This document shows, in pieces, positions 1 through 9,700 of a stretch of DNA of 64,000 bases. A program made the translations under genes and the position numbers. Position 1 is the stretch's first letter, and each line of letters begins with the position of its first letter. The notes under the pieces are model-generated. The model saw only the letters and a list, made by a program, of their open reading frames with translations. It ran no database searches and was not told the DNA's origin. The stretch spans positions 186,001-250,000 of the forward strand of contig CAZCNS010000002.1 in the NCBI GenBank assembly GCA_964500205.1, in the 5' to 3' direction. The DNA comes from UBA10329 sp964500205. GTDB taxonomy: Bacteria; Bacteroidota; Bacteroidia; UBA10329.

Positions 1-313
1 GGGCCACTTCAAGCATATCCCCGCTCTGGCCAATGAAGTCGGGTTCAATGCCGTGGGCACGCACCACCTCCGCAGTGGCCAGACCGGCAGTGCCCACCTT
101 GAAATCACGAGACCCGTCATAATTGTGCAGAAAAAGGTCTGCACCGTGCGAACTGCTGAAGAACACCCATTGGAACGACTGCTCAGGTACTTTGAATTTC
201 AGCGGCACGATGTTGATGAGAGACCGTGCATGGACCGTCCACCCGGCAGCCTCCAACTCCTTGCGGAACGGGCTGTGGGCAGGCAGATCGCGGGAGATGA
301 AAATCGTTTTCAT
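1..313 (-). CDS. hemD: Uroporphyrinogen-III synthase, N-terminal part (runs off the window)
   Basis: Translating the minus strand from the ATG at 313 gives about 104 residues beginning MKTIFISRDL, with VPEQSFQWVFFSSSHGADLF near residue 50. That pattern (a short beta strand, then W-x-F-S-S with a small residue) is typical of the HemD fold, which closes hydroxymethylbilane into uroporphyrinogen III. The gene follows hemC by 70 nt on the same strand, the expected hemA-hemC-hemD order. The C-terminal half lies outside the window. Identification rests on the start, the motif and the context; HemD is a poorly conserved family. Confidence 0.85.
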   Translation of the reverse strand, partial: MKTIFISRDLPAHSPFRKELEAAGWTVHARSLINIVPLKFKVPEQSFQWVFFSSSHGADLFLHNYDGSRDFKVGTAGLATAEVVRAHGIEPDFIGQSGDMLEVA

Positions 314-383
314 GTGAAAAAGGGTCGAGGGACGAGAGGATTTGCGAATCACAAATAACGATTAACAATTGGCGAACAGCTAT

Positions 384-1286
384 TTACGATTTTCCTAAAG
401 ACTGTATTTGCAAGCGGCTTACAACGCGCTGCGCCAACTCCTCGGCATCGGCCCCTTCGCTGTGGTCGAGGATTACGGGGGCGTTCCAGTCCTGCGCCAT
501 GGCCGTCCATACTTTCAACGTACCGCTCTCTTTCACACAGAAAGAGCCCAACGGCAGTTGACAACCGCCTTGAAACAGGTTGAGGATCCTGCGCTCCACG
601 GCCAGCCGCTCGGCCACATCGCTGTCGTGCAGTGCCTTCAGCGTTTCGCGAAGCGTGTCATTCCCTTCTTTTATCTGCAACGCGAGCACCCCCTGAGCAG
701 CCGCGGGGATGAACTCCTTCGGATCCATCCTGACCACGTGAAATTCCGACAGGTCGAGTTCCAAGCGCTCGGCACCCGCGCAGGCCATCATGATGGCATC
801 GTACTGCCCATCGCGCAGCTTCTGGATGCGGGTGGGCACGTTGCCGCGCAGGTCTTTCAGTTTGATGTGCGGGCAATGATGCAGCAACTGCGATTTCCTC
901 CGTGCGGACGAGGTACCGACCACTGCTCCCTTCGGCAGATGGAACTTGGCCGTGGTGTCCTCTTTCCCTTTGATGATGAGCAACATGTCTGCAGGATCCT
1001 CGCGTTCCGATACGGCAGCGATCACCAGTCCGTCCGGGTGCTCGGTGGGCAGGTCCTTGTGCGAATGCACTGCCATATCGATGGTGCCCGCCAGCAATTC
1101 CTCCTCCAGCTCTTTGGTGAAGAAGCCTTTTCCCTCCATTTTATCAAAGGAAAGATGCTGAATGCGATCGCCTTGCGTCTTGATGACCTTGATCTGCACC
1201 TGTTGCCCGATGGCCTCCAGCCTTGCCTTCACATGATGGGCCTGCCAAAGGGCGAGGTCACTTCCACGGGAACCGATGATTATCAT
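384..1286 (-). CDS. hemC: Hydroxymethylbilane synthase (porphobilinogen deaminase)
   Basis: This 300-residue protein polymerises four porphobilinogens into hydroxymethylbilane in the cytosol. It starts MIIIGSRGSDLALWQA, the usual family start, and carries HSHKDLP (residues 75-80), GTSSARRKSQL (about 124-134) and LRGNVPTRIQKL. Cys242 in FQGGCQLPLG is the expected attachment site of the dipyrromethane cofactor. Length is normal. It sits 77 nt downstream of hemA and 70 nt upstream of hemD, so co-transcription is likely. A short TTGTTGATT-type tandem lies between hemA and hemC (about 1286-1312). Confidence 0.97.
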   Translation of the reverse strand: MIIIGSRGSDLALWQAHHVKARLEAIGQQVQIKVIKTQGDRIQHLSFDKMEGKGFFTKELEEELLAGTIDMAVHSHKDLPTEHPDGLVIAAVSEREDPADMLLIIKGKEDTTAKFHLPKGAVVGTSSARRKSQLLHHCPHIKLKDLRGNVPTRIQKLRDGQYDAIMMACAGAERLELDLSEFHVVRMDPKEFIPAAAQGVLALQIKEGNDTLRETLKALHDSDVAERLAVERRILNLFQGGCQLPLGSFCVKESGTLKVWTAMAQDWNAPVILDHSEGADAEELAQRVVSRLQIQSLGKS

Positions 1287-1363
1287 TGTTGATTGTTGAT
1301 TGTTGATTACAAAAGGGTTGCGATTTCAGGTAGTGCGCAGAGCGGCCGAAATGTCGGCAATCA

Positions 1364-2593
1364 TCAATCCTTTATCCCCACGATGATCTCCCTTGCCATT
1401 TTCATCGGCACGCTGATGTATTTCTTCTCCATGTAATTGATGACCTTTTCGAGCACCTCGCGCGATGCGGGGTCGAGGGCCTGCAGCTCTTTTACAAACA
1501 CCTTGTCCATGGCGCGGGAACGGATGTCGCGCACCTTTTCAGGTATCTCGCGCATGGCCAGCTCTACCTCACGCTGGCGGAGCAGTAGGTTGAACTCGGC
1601 TATCTGCGCATCTATCAGCTTCTTGCAGCGGTCAAGCTCCTTCTGCCGTTGCTCCAGATTGGTGCGGGCCTGTTCCTTGAGGTCCTCGATACCGATGTAT
1701 CGGATGTTGTTCTTGCGAAGGACCTCCTCTTCCACGTCAGAGGGCAGGGCGAGATCCACGATGACTTTCTTAGAGAGGTCGTTGCCTACGATGTTGCGGT
1801 ACAGCCGCTGGCCCAGCACAGGCTGTGTGGCACCTGTGCAGGTAATGATGATATCGAACGGTTCGCGGTAGGTGGCGAGGTCGGCCATCGGGAGGGCGCG
1901 GCCTCCGAGCAATTCCGCCAACTCCCGGGCCTTGCTGAACGTTCGGTTGAATACCGTGACACTTGCAAACGGGGCCTTGCGGAGGTACTGCGCCATCTGG
2001 CGGTTGGTCTGCCCCGCCCCGATCATCAGAATGTGGGGCGCGTGGCCGAACTCCGCCTGCCGCATCTGCCGATAGGCCAGCGACACCACCGACACCGGGT
2101 TCTGCGCGATCTGTGTGTCGGTGTAGACCCGCTTGGCTGTCTCGATGGTGCTCCTCACCAGGAGCCGCAACCTATCGCCCGTGATGCCGAGACCTTGGCA
2201 CAGCTCATACGCCTCGCGCACCTGCGTGATGATCTCGCGTTCGCCCACCACCAACGAGTCGATGCTACTGGCGACATAAAAGAGATGACGCAGCGCGGCC
2301 TCGCCCTCCAACACGCGACTGTGACCTGTGGCCCATTCAATCTCCGTCTCTTTCCATTCGGGGAAAAGGGTATGGAAAAACGCCCTCCGGAAATCCTCGT
2401 CCGCTTTGTGTGGAGTGACCATCAGGAACTCCACTCGGTTGCACGTGCTGATGTAAAGCAGTTCGTTCAGTTCGAGTTTGTCGCGCAGCACGGTGAGCCG
2501 CTCACCCACCTGATCATCACCGATATGCAGGCGTCCGATGTCCTTGAGCTCGGTGGTCTTGTGCGTGAAAGCGATGGTCTTGAATAGCTCCAT
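1364..2593 (-). CDS. hemA: Glutamyl-tRNA reductase
   Basis: This 409-residue enzyme reduces glutamyl-tRNA to glutamate-1-semialdehyde, the first committed step of C5 heme synthesis. The catalytic cysteine is Cys51 in YISTCNRVEF. SSIDSLVVGEREI (about residue 112) and the NADPH-binding stretch ILMIGAGQTNRQMAQYLRKA (about 187-206) follow, then a helical dimerisation region rich in Lys, Glu and Arg. It is the first gene of the minus-strand group hemA-hemC-hemD. The ATG at 2593 gives the canonical N-terminus MELFKTIAFTHKT. Confidence 0.97.
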   Translation of the reverse strand: MELFKTIAFTHKTTELKDIGRLHIGDDQVGERLTVLRDKLELNELLYISTCNRVEFLMVTPHKADEDFRRAFFHTLFPEWKETEIEWATGHSRVLEGEAALRHLFYVASSIDSLVVGEREIITQVREAYELCQGLGITGDRLRLLVRSTIETAKRVYTDTQIAQNPVSVVSLAYRQMRQAEFGHAPHILMIGAGQTNRQMAQYLRKAPFASVTVFNRTFSKARELAELLGGRALPMADLATYREPFDIIITCTGATQPVLGQRLYRNIVGNDLSKKVIVDLALPSDVEEEVLRKNNIRYIGIEDLKEQARTNLEQRQKELDRCKKLIDAQIAEFNLLLRQREVELAMREIPEKVRDIRSRAMDKVFVKELQALDPASREVLEKVINYMEKKYISVPMKMAREIIVGIKD

Positions 2594-2729
2594 TCGGTAC
2601 GGCTGCGCAATGCGGCCGCGAAGGTCGGCACGGGGTATGTCCCATGTGTCACGGCAGTGTCATGGCCGAGGGACAGGAAAAGGAAATCGACAAGAAAAAA
2701 CTCACGGGAGGCACCTCACAGCCGATACC

Positions 2730-3608
2730 TTACCCGAACAGGTCAGAACTCAGGTATCGGTCGCCACGATCACAGGTAATGCAGACGATGGTACCGCTCT
2801 CCAGTTCCTCCGCGAGGCGCAGGGCCGCTGCCAGTGCGCCACCGCTGCTCATGCCCGCGAGGATGCCCTCCTCCAGTGCCATTCTTCGAGTGGTGACAGT
2901 GGCCTCCTGCTGACTCACATCCATGATTCGATCCACACGTTCTGGCTCATAGATCTTGGGCAGGAACTCAGGAGACCACCTGCGGATGCCCGGTATGCTG
3001 CTGCCCTCGGTAGGCTGTGTGCCGATGATCTGCACCTGAGGATTCTTTTCTTTCAAAAAGCGCGAAACACCCATGATGGTGCCGGTGGTGCCCATGGCAG
3101 ATACGAAATGCGTCACCTTGCCATCGGTATCACGCCAGATCTCGGGGCCAGTAGTCCGGTAATGCATTCCCCAGTTATCGGGGTTGGCAAACTGATTAAG
3201 GATGTGATACTCGCCCGTGGCCGCCATCTCATCTGCCAGCTCGCGGCTGTACTCAATGGTCTTGGCAGCCGGTGTCAAGATGACCTTGGCGCCATAAGCC
3301 TCCATGGTCAGAACCCGCTCCCTGGTGCTGTTGTCGGGCATGATGAGGTGCATCTCCAGCCCCGTCAGTTTGGCGATCATGGCCAGCGCTATGCCCGTAT
3401 TGCCGCTGGTGGCCTCCACGAGCTTGTCTCCGGGCTTCACCGTGCCACGCTCCAGTGCCATGGATATCATGCCGTAGGCTGCGCGGTCTTTGACGCTGCC
3501 GCCCGGATTCTGTCCTTCCAGCTTGCAGTAGATGCGCACACTGCGTTTGGGATTCATTTGCCGAACCTCAACCAGCGGGGTGTTCCCTATTATCTGTTCA
3601 AGTATCAT
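2730..3608 (-). CDS. cysM: Cysteine synthase B (O-acetylserine sulfhydrylase)
   Basis: This 292-residue PLP enzyme of fold type II makes cysteine from O-acetylserine and sulfide. It has NTPLVEV at the start, the PLP lysine Lys40 in NPGGSVKDRAA, the SGNTG phosphate loop (about residues 68-72) and GTTGTIMGVSRFLKEKNP. Length fits CysM better than the longer CysK. It follows cysE by 104 nt on the same strand, so the enzyme making O-acetylserine and the one consuming it appear to be one operon. The 104-nt gap shows no clear terminator. Confidence 0.95.
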   Translation of the reverse strand: MILEQIIGNTPLVEVRQMNPKRSVRIYCKLEGQNPGGSVKDRAAYGMISMALERGTVKPGDKLVEATSGNTGIALAMIAKLTGLEMHLIMPDNSTRERVLTMEAYGAKVILTPAAKTIEYSRELADEMAATGEYHILNQFANPDNWGMHYRTTGPEIWRDTDGKVTHFVSAMGTTGTIMGVSRFLKEKNPQVQIIGTQPTEGSSIPGIRRWSPEFLPKIYEPERVDRIMDVSQQEATVTTRRMALEEGILAGMSSGGALAAALRLAEELESGTIVCITCDRGDRYLSSDLFG

Positions 3609-3712
3609 GGGGTCGGGGGATGAGAGACAGGAACTCTATGAATCATGGAAGAAGTCGGGAACAAACAAGCGCATCAATGAACATTCAACTTTCACGTTTC
3701 ATGCTTCCGTTG

Positions 3713-4543
3713 TCATCCTTTCAGAATGACCGTGTCGAGTTCGCCCTCTTCATTGGTCATCTTGGCGGTGTAATAGACCTTAGTACCGGGGGGCACGCTG
3801 CGGGTGAGCCACACATTTCCCCCGATCACGCTGCCCCTTCCCACTACTGTGTTACCTCCGAGGATGGTGGCCCCTGCGTAGATCACCACATCATCCTCAA
3901 TGGTGGGATGACGCTTGTTCGTGGCGTCCTCCTTGTTCACGCTCAGGGCACCGAGCGTCACACCTTGATAGATCTTCACACGGTTGCCGATGATGGCGGT
4001 CTGCCCGATGACCACCCCAGTGCCATGGTCAATGCAGAAAAAACGACCGATGCTCGCACCCGGATTGATGTCGATACCTGTGACTCGGTGTGCATGTTCT
4101 GAGATGGCCCTTGGTAACTGCGGCACCCCAGAGCGCAGCAGCGCATGGGCGATACGATGGGCCGCCACGGCATAAAATCCCGGATAGCTCCGCACCACCT
4201 CGGTGACTGAATTGGCGGCAGGATCACCCTCGAACATGGCGAGGGCATCATCATCCAACATTAGCTTAAGAGATTCCAGATCATGGAAGAAAGAGGTTAC
4301 CAGTTCATCTGCAGACAAGACTCCCTCGGCCTGAGCGTGGCAATCCACCAAGGTCTCCAGCTCATGACGCAAGAAATGGACATGCGCTTTGAACGCTTCC
4401 ATGTCAGCGAAACGCAACTCACTCGTCTCAGGGAAAAGAAGGCCGAGAAGACCGTCCATCCATGCAGACACACGGGCTGTGGGCACACAGGGCCGAAGCT
4501 GCGACTGCCGGCTGAACAGACTCTGTAATAGATCGGGTCTCAT
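3713..4543 (-). CDS. cysE: Serine O-acetyltransferase
   Basis: This 276-residue protein acetylates serine with acetyl-CoA to feed cysteine synthesis. The N-terminal half is a helical SAT domain. The C-terminal half is a left-handed parallel beta-helix of hexapeptide repeats, with ASIGRFFCIDHGTGVVIGQT containing the expected catalytic Asp-His pair and later GATILGGNTVVGRGSVIGGN. It heads the cysE-cysM pair. A -7-like box TAACTTCG lies just upstream on the minus strand (4561-4568), about 18 nt before the ATG. Confidence 0.95.
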   Translation of the reverse strand: MRPDLLQSLFSRQSQLRPCVPTARVSAWMDGLLGLLFPETSELRFADMEAFKAHVHFLRHELETLVDCHAQAEGVLSADELVTSFFHDLESLKLMLDDDALAMFEGDPAANSVTEVVRSYPGFYAVAAHRIAHALLRSGVPQLPRAISEHAHRVTGIDINPGASIGRFFCIDHGTGVVIGQTAIIGNRVKIYQGVTLGALSVNKEDATNKRHPTIEDDVVIYAGATILGGNTVVGRGSVIGGNVWLTRSVPPGTKVYYTAKMTNEEGELDTVILKG

Positions 4544-4656
4544 CCTTGTTGGGTCGGTGGCGAAGTTAGTCCTAAGCGAGTTGCCCCTCGGTCAGACAAC
4601 AGAGAATACCCCCCACTGTTCCGACCGAATTGAACCTCTGTTTTTTTCTTGAATAA

Positions 4657-4679
4657 AATTTACTGATAGTCAGTAAATT
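4657..4679. promoter_or_regulatory. Perfect 10-bp inverted repeat upstream of cspA (putative operator)
   Basis: AATTTACTGA and TCAGTAAATT form a perfect dyad around a 3-nt centre (TAG). The dyad lies directly upstream of the -7 box TATCTTTG (4684-4691) and covers the place where a -33 element would normally be. No TTG lies at the usual distance. A TTACTGA/TCAGTAA palindrome resembles operators bound by TetR-type dimers, so regulated transcription of cspA is inferred. The dyad is seen; the protein partner is not known. Confidence 0.7.
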
Positions 4680-4683
4680 AGAT

Positions 4684-4691
4684 TATCTTTG
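4684..4691 (+). promoter_or_regulatory. Bacteroidota -7 box of cspA
   Basis: TATCTTTG matches the Bacteroidota sigma-ABfr -7 consensus TAnnTTTG exactly. It lies 24 nt before the cspA ATG. A good -33 TTG at 17-23 nt is missing, and the dyad at 4657-4679 occupies that region. Confidence 0.75.
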
Positions 4692-4715
4692 CCAGCTCAA
4701 CAAACAAACCAATCA

Positions 4716-4907
4716 ATGGCTTCAGGTACAGTAAAATTCTTTAACGATCAAAAAGGCTTCGGCTTCATCACCCCAGCAGACGGTAGCAAGGATGTGTTCG
4801 TTCACCATTCAGGCACCAAGACAGACCTTTACGAAGGTGACAAGGTGAATTACGAAGTAGAAGAGACCCCAAAGGGCCTCAGTGCGATAAATGTGACCAA
4901 AGCGTAA
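4716..4907 (+). CDS. cspA: Cold-shock domain protein (CspA family)
   Basis: This 63-residue protein is a single OB-fold cold-shock domain that binds single-stranded RNA and DNA. RNP1 is KGFGFI and RNP2 is VFVHHS; the start MASGTVKFFN and the end GLSAINVTKA are canonical. The ATG at 4716 is preferred over an upstream in-frame TTG at 4689, because the TTG overlaps the -7 promoter box. A strong terminator follows. The gene stands alone between minus-strand genes and has its own dyad-controlled promoter. Confidence 0.96.
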   Translation: MASGTVKFFNDQKGFGFITPADGSKDVFVHHSGTKTDLYEGDKVNYEVEETPKGLSAINVTKA

Positions 4908-4931
4908 GCTCTACATATATCTGCTAAGACG

Positions 4932-4967
4932 GAGCCCCGTCCTTGTCAACTGACAAGGACGGGGCTC
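4932..4967 (+). terminator. Rho-independent terminator of cspA
   Basis: The arms GAGCCCCGTCCTTGTCA (4932-4948) and TGACAAGGACGGGGCTC (4951-4967) form a 17-bp perfect stem, followed by TTCTCTTT. It is also usable by the convergent hydrolase gene that ends at 4991. Confidence 0.92.
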
Positions 4968-4990
4968 TTCTCTTTGGCATATACTGCGGG

Positions 4991-6643
4991 TCAACGCTTG
5001 AACACCCGCTTCCATGCGCTGCCATTGGCGGTTACCACATGAAGCAGGTAGGTGCCGGATGGAAGTGCAGACAGGTCCACAGCCTTGTTGCCTTCCAGCA
5101 CTGCAGCGGAAGTGGCCGAACCCTGCATGTTGAACAGCTCTACAGAAATGACATGCTGATCACCAGCATCGAGGGTAACGATTCCTTCCGATGGGTTGGG
5201 ATACACTTTGAGTTCAGGTACCGAACGTGCGAGATCGTTGACACTTGCCGGCTGTGACGGGCCATAGGTCAGGTTGAGCACTGGGGCAAAATCAGGGTCG
5301 GAAGCATCGTTGAAGGTGACCATGCTACCAGCTGCCTCAGGTGAGGAAATGTGGAATTGAACATCAGATTCGTTGGTGATATAAGGAAGCAGATCATCAG
5401 GAATGGCGATTTTCACCCAGTGACCATCACCGCCATTAGAACCGAAGACACATGGCGTGCCCGAGGCCTCGCCCTCGGTGGCAAAATCCTCGGCCTCTAC
5501 GATGGCAGAGGAGCCGAACGCACCGCGTGTAACGCGCAATTCAAGAGGACTCGTGTACAGGTTATTTCCCACCTGAGAGACCCTACGCAAAAAGATCTGT
5601 GCCTTGGCCACCCCAGTATCTGGCATGGCCGTGGTTGAAAAGTGCAGCACAGCGGCATGATCCATCCCTGCCGTTTCGCCTACCATCGGGGCAGCACTCA
5701 CAACACCGTCCGAGGACACACCTCCTGTCTCCGCACCATCTGTTGCAAGGATGTACTGATCATCCATGAAATACTTGTGGTAGAATTTCTGGAACTGATA
5801 GTCGATGAACGCTTGGTAGCCTCCGCCAGAAAGGTGGAAAGCATCTGTGAAGAAACCGTAGTTGGTCATCGTATTCCTTGGAGATGGATACTCAGGAAAA
5901 CCATAAGGCATAGGGGCCTCAAAAGGCTGATAGGTGCCACCCGGTTCAACTGGCAGCTCGGAGGTCTGACCGAAGACGTGTTGCAGGATTCCGGGGCACA
6001 TCACAAAATCCACTTGCGGGTCCTGCTCGGTGTAAGCCTGCACAGACTGAGAAAAGCTGATGAGGATATTGTTGATCGCCAGAAAATCAGGCAATCCCAT
6101 GCTCTCCCATGTATCATAGAAGGGATGCGAGGATTGAGCTGCTGATGGCAAACTACCGATCACTTCTCCGAAATTCGGATATGCATAGCCGCTCCATACG
6201 ATCCTGATTCCCGGTCTCACACTCTTGATGAATTCCATGATCTCCAACAGACGCACCGTCACGGCAGCCTCAAGAGAGTCCACTTGGTCCTGCTCCCAAT
6301 CAATATACCACTCGCCAAGCACATCATTTCCTCCGATGCTCAAGTGTACCACATCAATGGTGGGATTGGCCTCGAGCTGTGCAGCGATCTCCTGTTGCTT
6401 GGTCTCACCAAGAAAATCATCCGTCTCTGCACCATTCTCTGAAATGATCAGGTTGGTGAAGTACCGTTTGTCCGAGTGCCCCCACTTACGGAATACGTTA
6501 TTGAACGTGCTGTTCGCGTTCATGAACACCGACCAGCTGTCGCCAACAGTAAGCACTCGTCTTGTCTCAGGCTCCTCGCATTGTGCGTAGGCCAGTTGTC
6601 CGGCACCGGCCGTGAGCAACAAAAGGGATAGAAGTCTTTTCAT
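4991..6643 (-). CDS. Secreted GDSL/SGNH-type hydrolase with T9SS type A sorting domain
   Basis: This 550-residue protein begins with a signal peptide (MKRLLSLLLL, cleavage after the Ala-Tyr-Ala near residue 20). The SGNH blocks are visible: GDSW with Ser36 (block I), SIGGNDVLGEW near residue 105 (block III) and FTDAFHLSGGGYQ near 271, the Asp-x-x-His of block V. After a linker, the last ~80 residues are a type A sorting domain (ELKVYPNPSEG near the start, LPSGTYLLHV, RVFKR end). This predicts export by T9SS to the cell surface or medium. The substrate is unknown; such folds include esterases, lipases and carbohydrate deacetylases. It follows the lectin/PKD gene by 114 nt. Confidence 0.85.
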   Translation of the reverse strand: MKRLLSLLLLTAGAGQLAYAQCEEPETRRVLTVGDSWSVFMNANSTFNNVFRKWGHSDKRYFTNLIISENGAETDDFLGETKQQEIAAQLEANPTIDVVHLSIGGNDVLGEWYIDWEQDQVDSLEAAVTVRLLEIMEFIKSVRPGIRIVWSGYAYPNFGEVIGSLPSAAQSSHPFYDTWESMGLPDFLAINNILISFSQSVQAYTEQDPQVDFVMCPGILQHVFGQTSELPVEPGGTYQPFEAPMPYGFPEYPSPRNTMTNYGFFTDAFHLSGGGYQAFIDYQFQKFYHKYFMDDQYILATDGAETGGVSSDGVVSAAPMVGETAGMDHAAVLHFSTTAMPDTGVAKAQIFLRRVSQVGNNLYTSPLELRVTRGAFGSSAIVEAEDFATEGEASGTPCVFGSNGGDGHWVKIAIPDDLLPYITNESDVQFHISSPEAAGSMVTFNDASDPDFAPVLNLTYGPSQPASVNDLARSVPELKVYPNPSEGIVTLDAGDQHVISVELFNMQGSATSAAVLEGNKAVDLSALPSGTYLLHVVTANGSAWKRVFKR

Positions 6644-6757
6644 GGGGTCAAGGTGCGAAAAATGAACGGAATGTTATGATGCTGTTATACAAACAGAAAA
6701 TTTTTTGAAAATGAGCCGTTCTGCAAAGAAGAACAGCTGCTTCAGAGAAGCCCCATT

Positions 6758-9700
6758 TCAACGAATCAAAGTGACTGAACCTGTATAGACCCTTTCCTCC
6801 CCGGCCCAGTCCTGCACGACTATGCGGTAGACATAGACGCCATTCTGAACATCTTTCCCCTTATGTCTCCCGTCCCAGCCCCTGTCTCCATCAGACCCTT
6901 CATAGATCAACGCTCCCCAACGGTCAAAAATGAACATCCGGTAATTGGTGAAAGCCTCGCCTTTGGGAAAGAAAAAGTCGTTGCGACCACTGGCATTGGG
7001 CCTGAACGCATTGGGTATGTGGAAGGTATAGACCGGTTCCACTTTCACCATTGATGTTGTAGTGTCACGGCAAATGCCGTTCACAGCAATAAGTTCCACT
7101 ACAAAATCACCCGAATCCGGATAGACAGCGACAGGGTTCTGCAGGGTGGAGAACGTGCCGTTTCCAAACGACCACTGGTAGGTCAGTGCGTCCTGTGACA
7201 GATCCGTGAACTCGACCTTGGGCTCTATGACGCTGATATTGCTGGCACTCTGCATGAAATCGGCCACTGGGGTGACAAACACGGTCACCGCGTCTGCCAC
7301 TGTGACTGTGGTCTCGCAGCCGGCATTGCTCACCGTGGTCAGCACCACATCGAAATCACCGATCACTCCCTCGTAGGTATTTTGCATCGATGGCAGACTG
7401 CCGGTGTTGCCGTCACCGAAGTCCCATGCGTAGGATGCAATGGTGCCTGATGCTATGATAGAACTGTTGACAAACTGGGCAGTGTGCGGCTCGCAGCCTT
7501 CGCGGTTCACCACTGCAAATGCCGGCTCTGGGTTGGGATTGACCCTCACTGTAGTGGTGCCTGTGGCCGTGCATCCACTATCGGTGGCTGCGGTAAGCGA
7601 GACGTTGAACGTACCGGGATTCGCGTAGGTCAATGAGGCTTCCTGCGTATTGGCGGCCTGTCCATTGCCAAAGAGCCATGCCCAAGAGACGATGGTCGCA
7701 TCATCTGGAACAGTATTATTGGTAAAGACCGTCTCCTCGCCATGGCACACCTCATTGGACGAGATGGAGACCAAAGGCCGCTGGTGTACCCACACGTCCT
7801 TGGTCACAGTGTCGCGGCATCCTTGGTTGGTCTGGACGATGAGTTCAACCTCATAGGTACCGCTTTCACTGTACAGATGAACGGGATTCTGCGGGTAGTC
7901 GAGGGGCGAACCGTCTCCGAATGTCCACTGCCAACCGGTAACGGCCGAATTACCCTCTACGGTGCTGAGGCTGGTGAAACCCGTGGCCTCTCCTTCGCAC
8001 ACTACGGTAAAATCAAAATCCGCCTGAGGGATGGCGTGAATGTTCAGCGTTTGGGTCGCCTCGTTGGTACAACCGCTTGCCGCCAGACCGAGCAGCCTGA
8101 CGGTATACGACCCTTGAACAGGATACGTGAACTGCGGATTCTGCTGCGAGCTTGAATAAGCCGGCTGAGCTGGCAGACCGGGCTGAAAAGCAAAGTTCCA
8201 AAGTACGGCCTCCAGCTGGCCAGCTGAAGTGTTTTGAAGCTGAATCGGTTCTCCCACACAGAAATCCGGTGCTCCCGCTATGCTCATCGAGACATCAGGC
8301 AGGGACACCACGGTGGCCACCGCATCATCTGAGTCCTGGCAGCCGTTCGCATCGGTCACGGTCAGGGTCACATCGTAGGACCCTATAGCTGGATAATTGT
8401 GAGTGACAAAAGCGGCCGTTGACGTGGTGTTGTCACCCAGTGTCCAGTTGAAGGTAAGACCATCACCAACAGAACTCTGCGAGATCGTGGAGGAGTTGCC
8501 CAGACAACCATCAGGTATCTGATTGATGATGGCCTGCGGCAGCGGATTCACCGTTACGGTGACATCGGCAGTGTTCACGCAACCATTCGCATCGGTGCCG
8601 CTGAGTGTGAAAGTCTGAGTCGCTGTAGCAGTGAGCGTGGTGATGGCTGTGTTGGCGTTGCTAAGTCCTGTGGTTGGTGACCATGAGTAGGAGACCGCTC
8701 CCCCACCAACAAGCTGCACGGTCTGCCCTTCACAGACCTCGGACTGTGCTGTATTGGCCGTAATGGTCGGAAGCGGATTGACTGTGACCATGACATCATC
8801 AGCGGCCTGACAGCCATTGGCGTCCGTGACCATCACTCCGTAAGAGGTGGTCGTGGCGGGGTTGGCCTCTGTAGTGGCTGCATTAGGTGCCGATAGGCCG
8901 GCCGCAGGACCCCAAGCATAGGTCACACCACCTGATGCTGTCAACATCACCGCATCACCGATACAGGTCCCCACATCAGCCCCGGCATTGGCAGTAGGCA
9001 AGGGATTGACAGTGATGAGGATGTCATCAGAACCTGAACAGCCATTGGCATCGGTCACGGTCAAGGTATATTCGGTCGTGACAGTCGGGGTGAACATCGC
9101 ATTGGCGATGGCGGGGTTGCTCACCGCAGTGGTCGGTGTCCATGCAAAGGTGGAATTTGCCGGTGCCCCAGTGGGCGTTACCTGTACCCCATCCCCAGCA
9201 CAGATGCTCACATCCTGACCCAGACCGACCGTTGGCGCAGCATTGACGGTCACTGTCGCGGTCTCGCTCTCTGTGCATCCCTCAGAGGTGATGGTCAGCG
9301 TGACGTTATAGTTGCCCGGTGCTGCGTAGGTATGCTCTGGGGTAGGCTCGGTAGAGGTGGTGCCGTCACCCAGATCCCAGAAATAGGACGAGATGTTGCC
9401 AGTTGCCACCACGGAGGTGCTGCTGAACTGAATGGGAGACCCCACGCAAGGCGTGGCTGCATCGATGGTGAACTCCGGTTGCAAGGCATTGCAGAACTGA
9501 TGCTGATTGTTGGCTCCGCCCGTAGCAGCAGTGAACCCCCAATAGACCATCGGGTTGCCACCGAAAACATTGTTGATGATGTCGCTTGAGACCTGTAGCC
9601 GCTGCACACCATCGAACCAGACGGTAAGCGTATTGGTAGCTGGAGTCCAAGACACCTGAAGGAGATGCCATTGACAATCCTCCACATTGCCATTGGTGGC

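Noticed and set aside
408..1292. 294-codon ORF on the plus strand
   Set aside because: Antisense of hemC; no family features.
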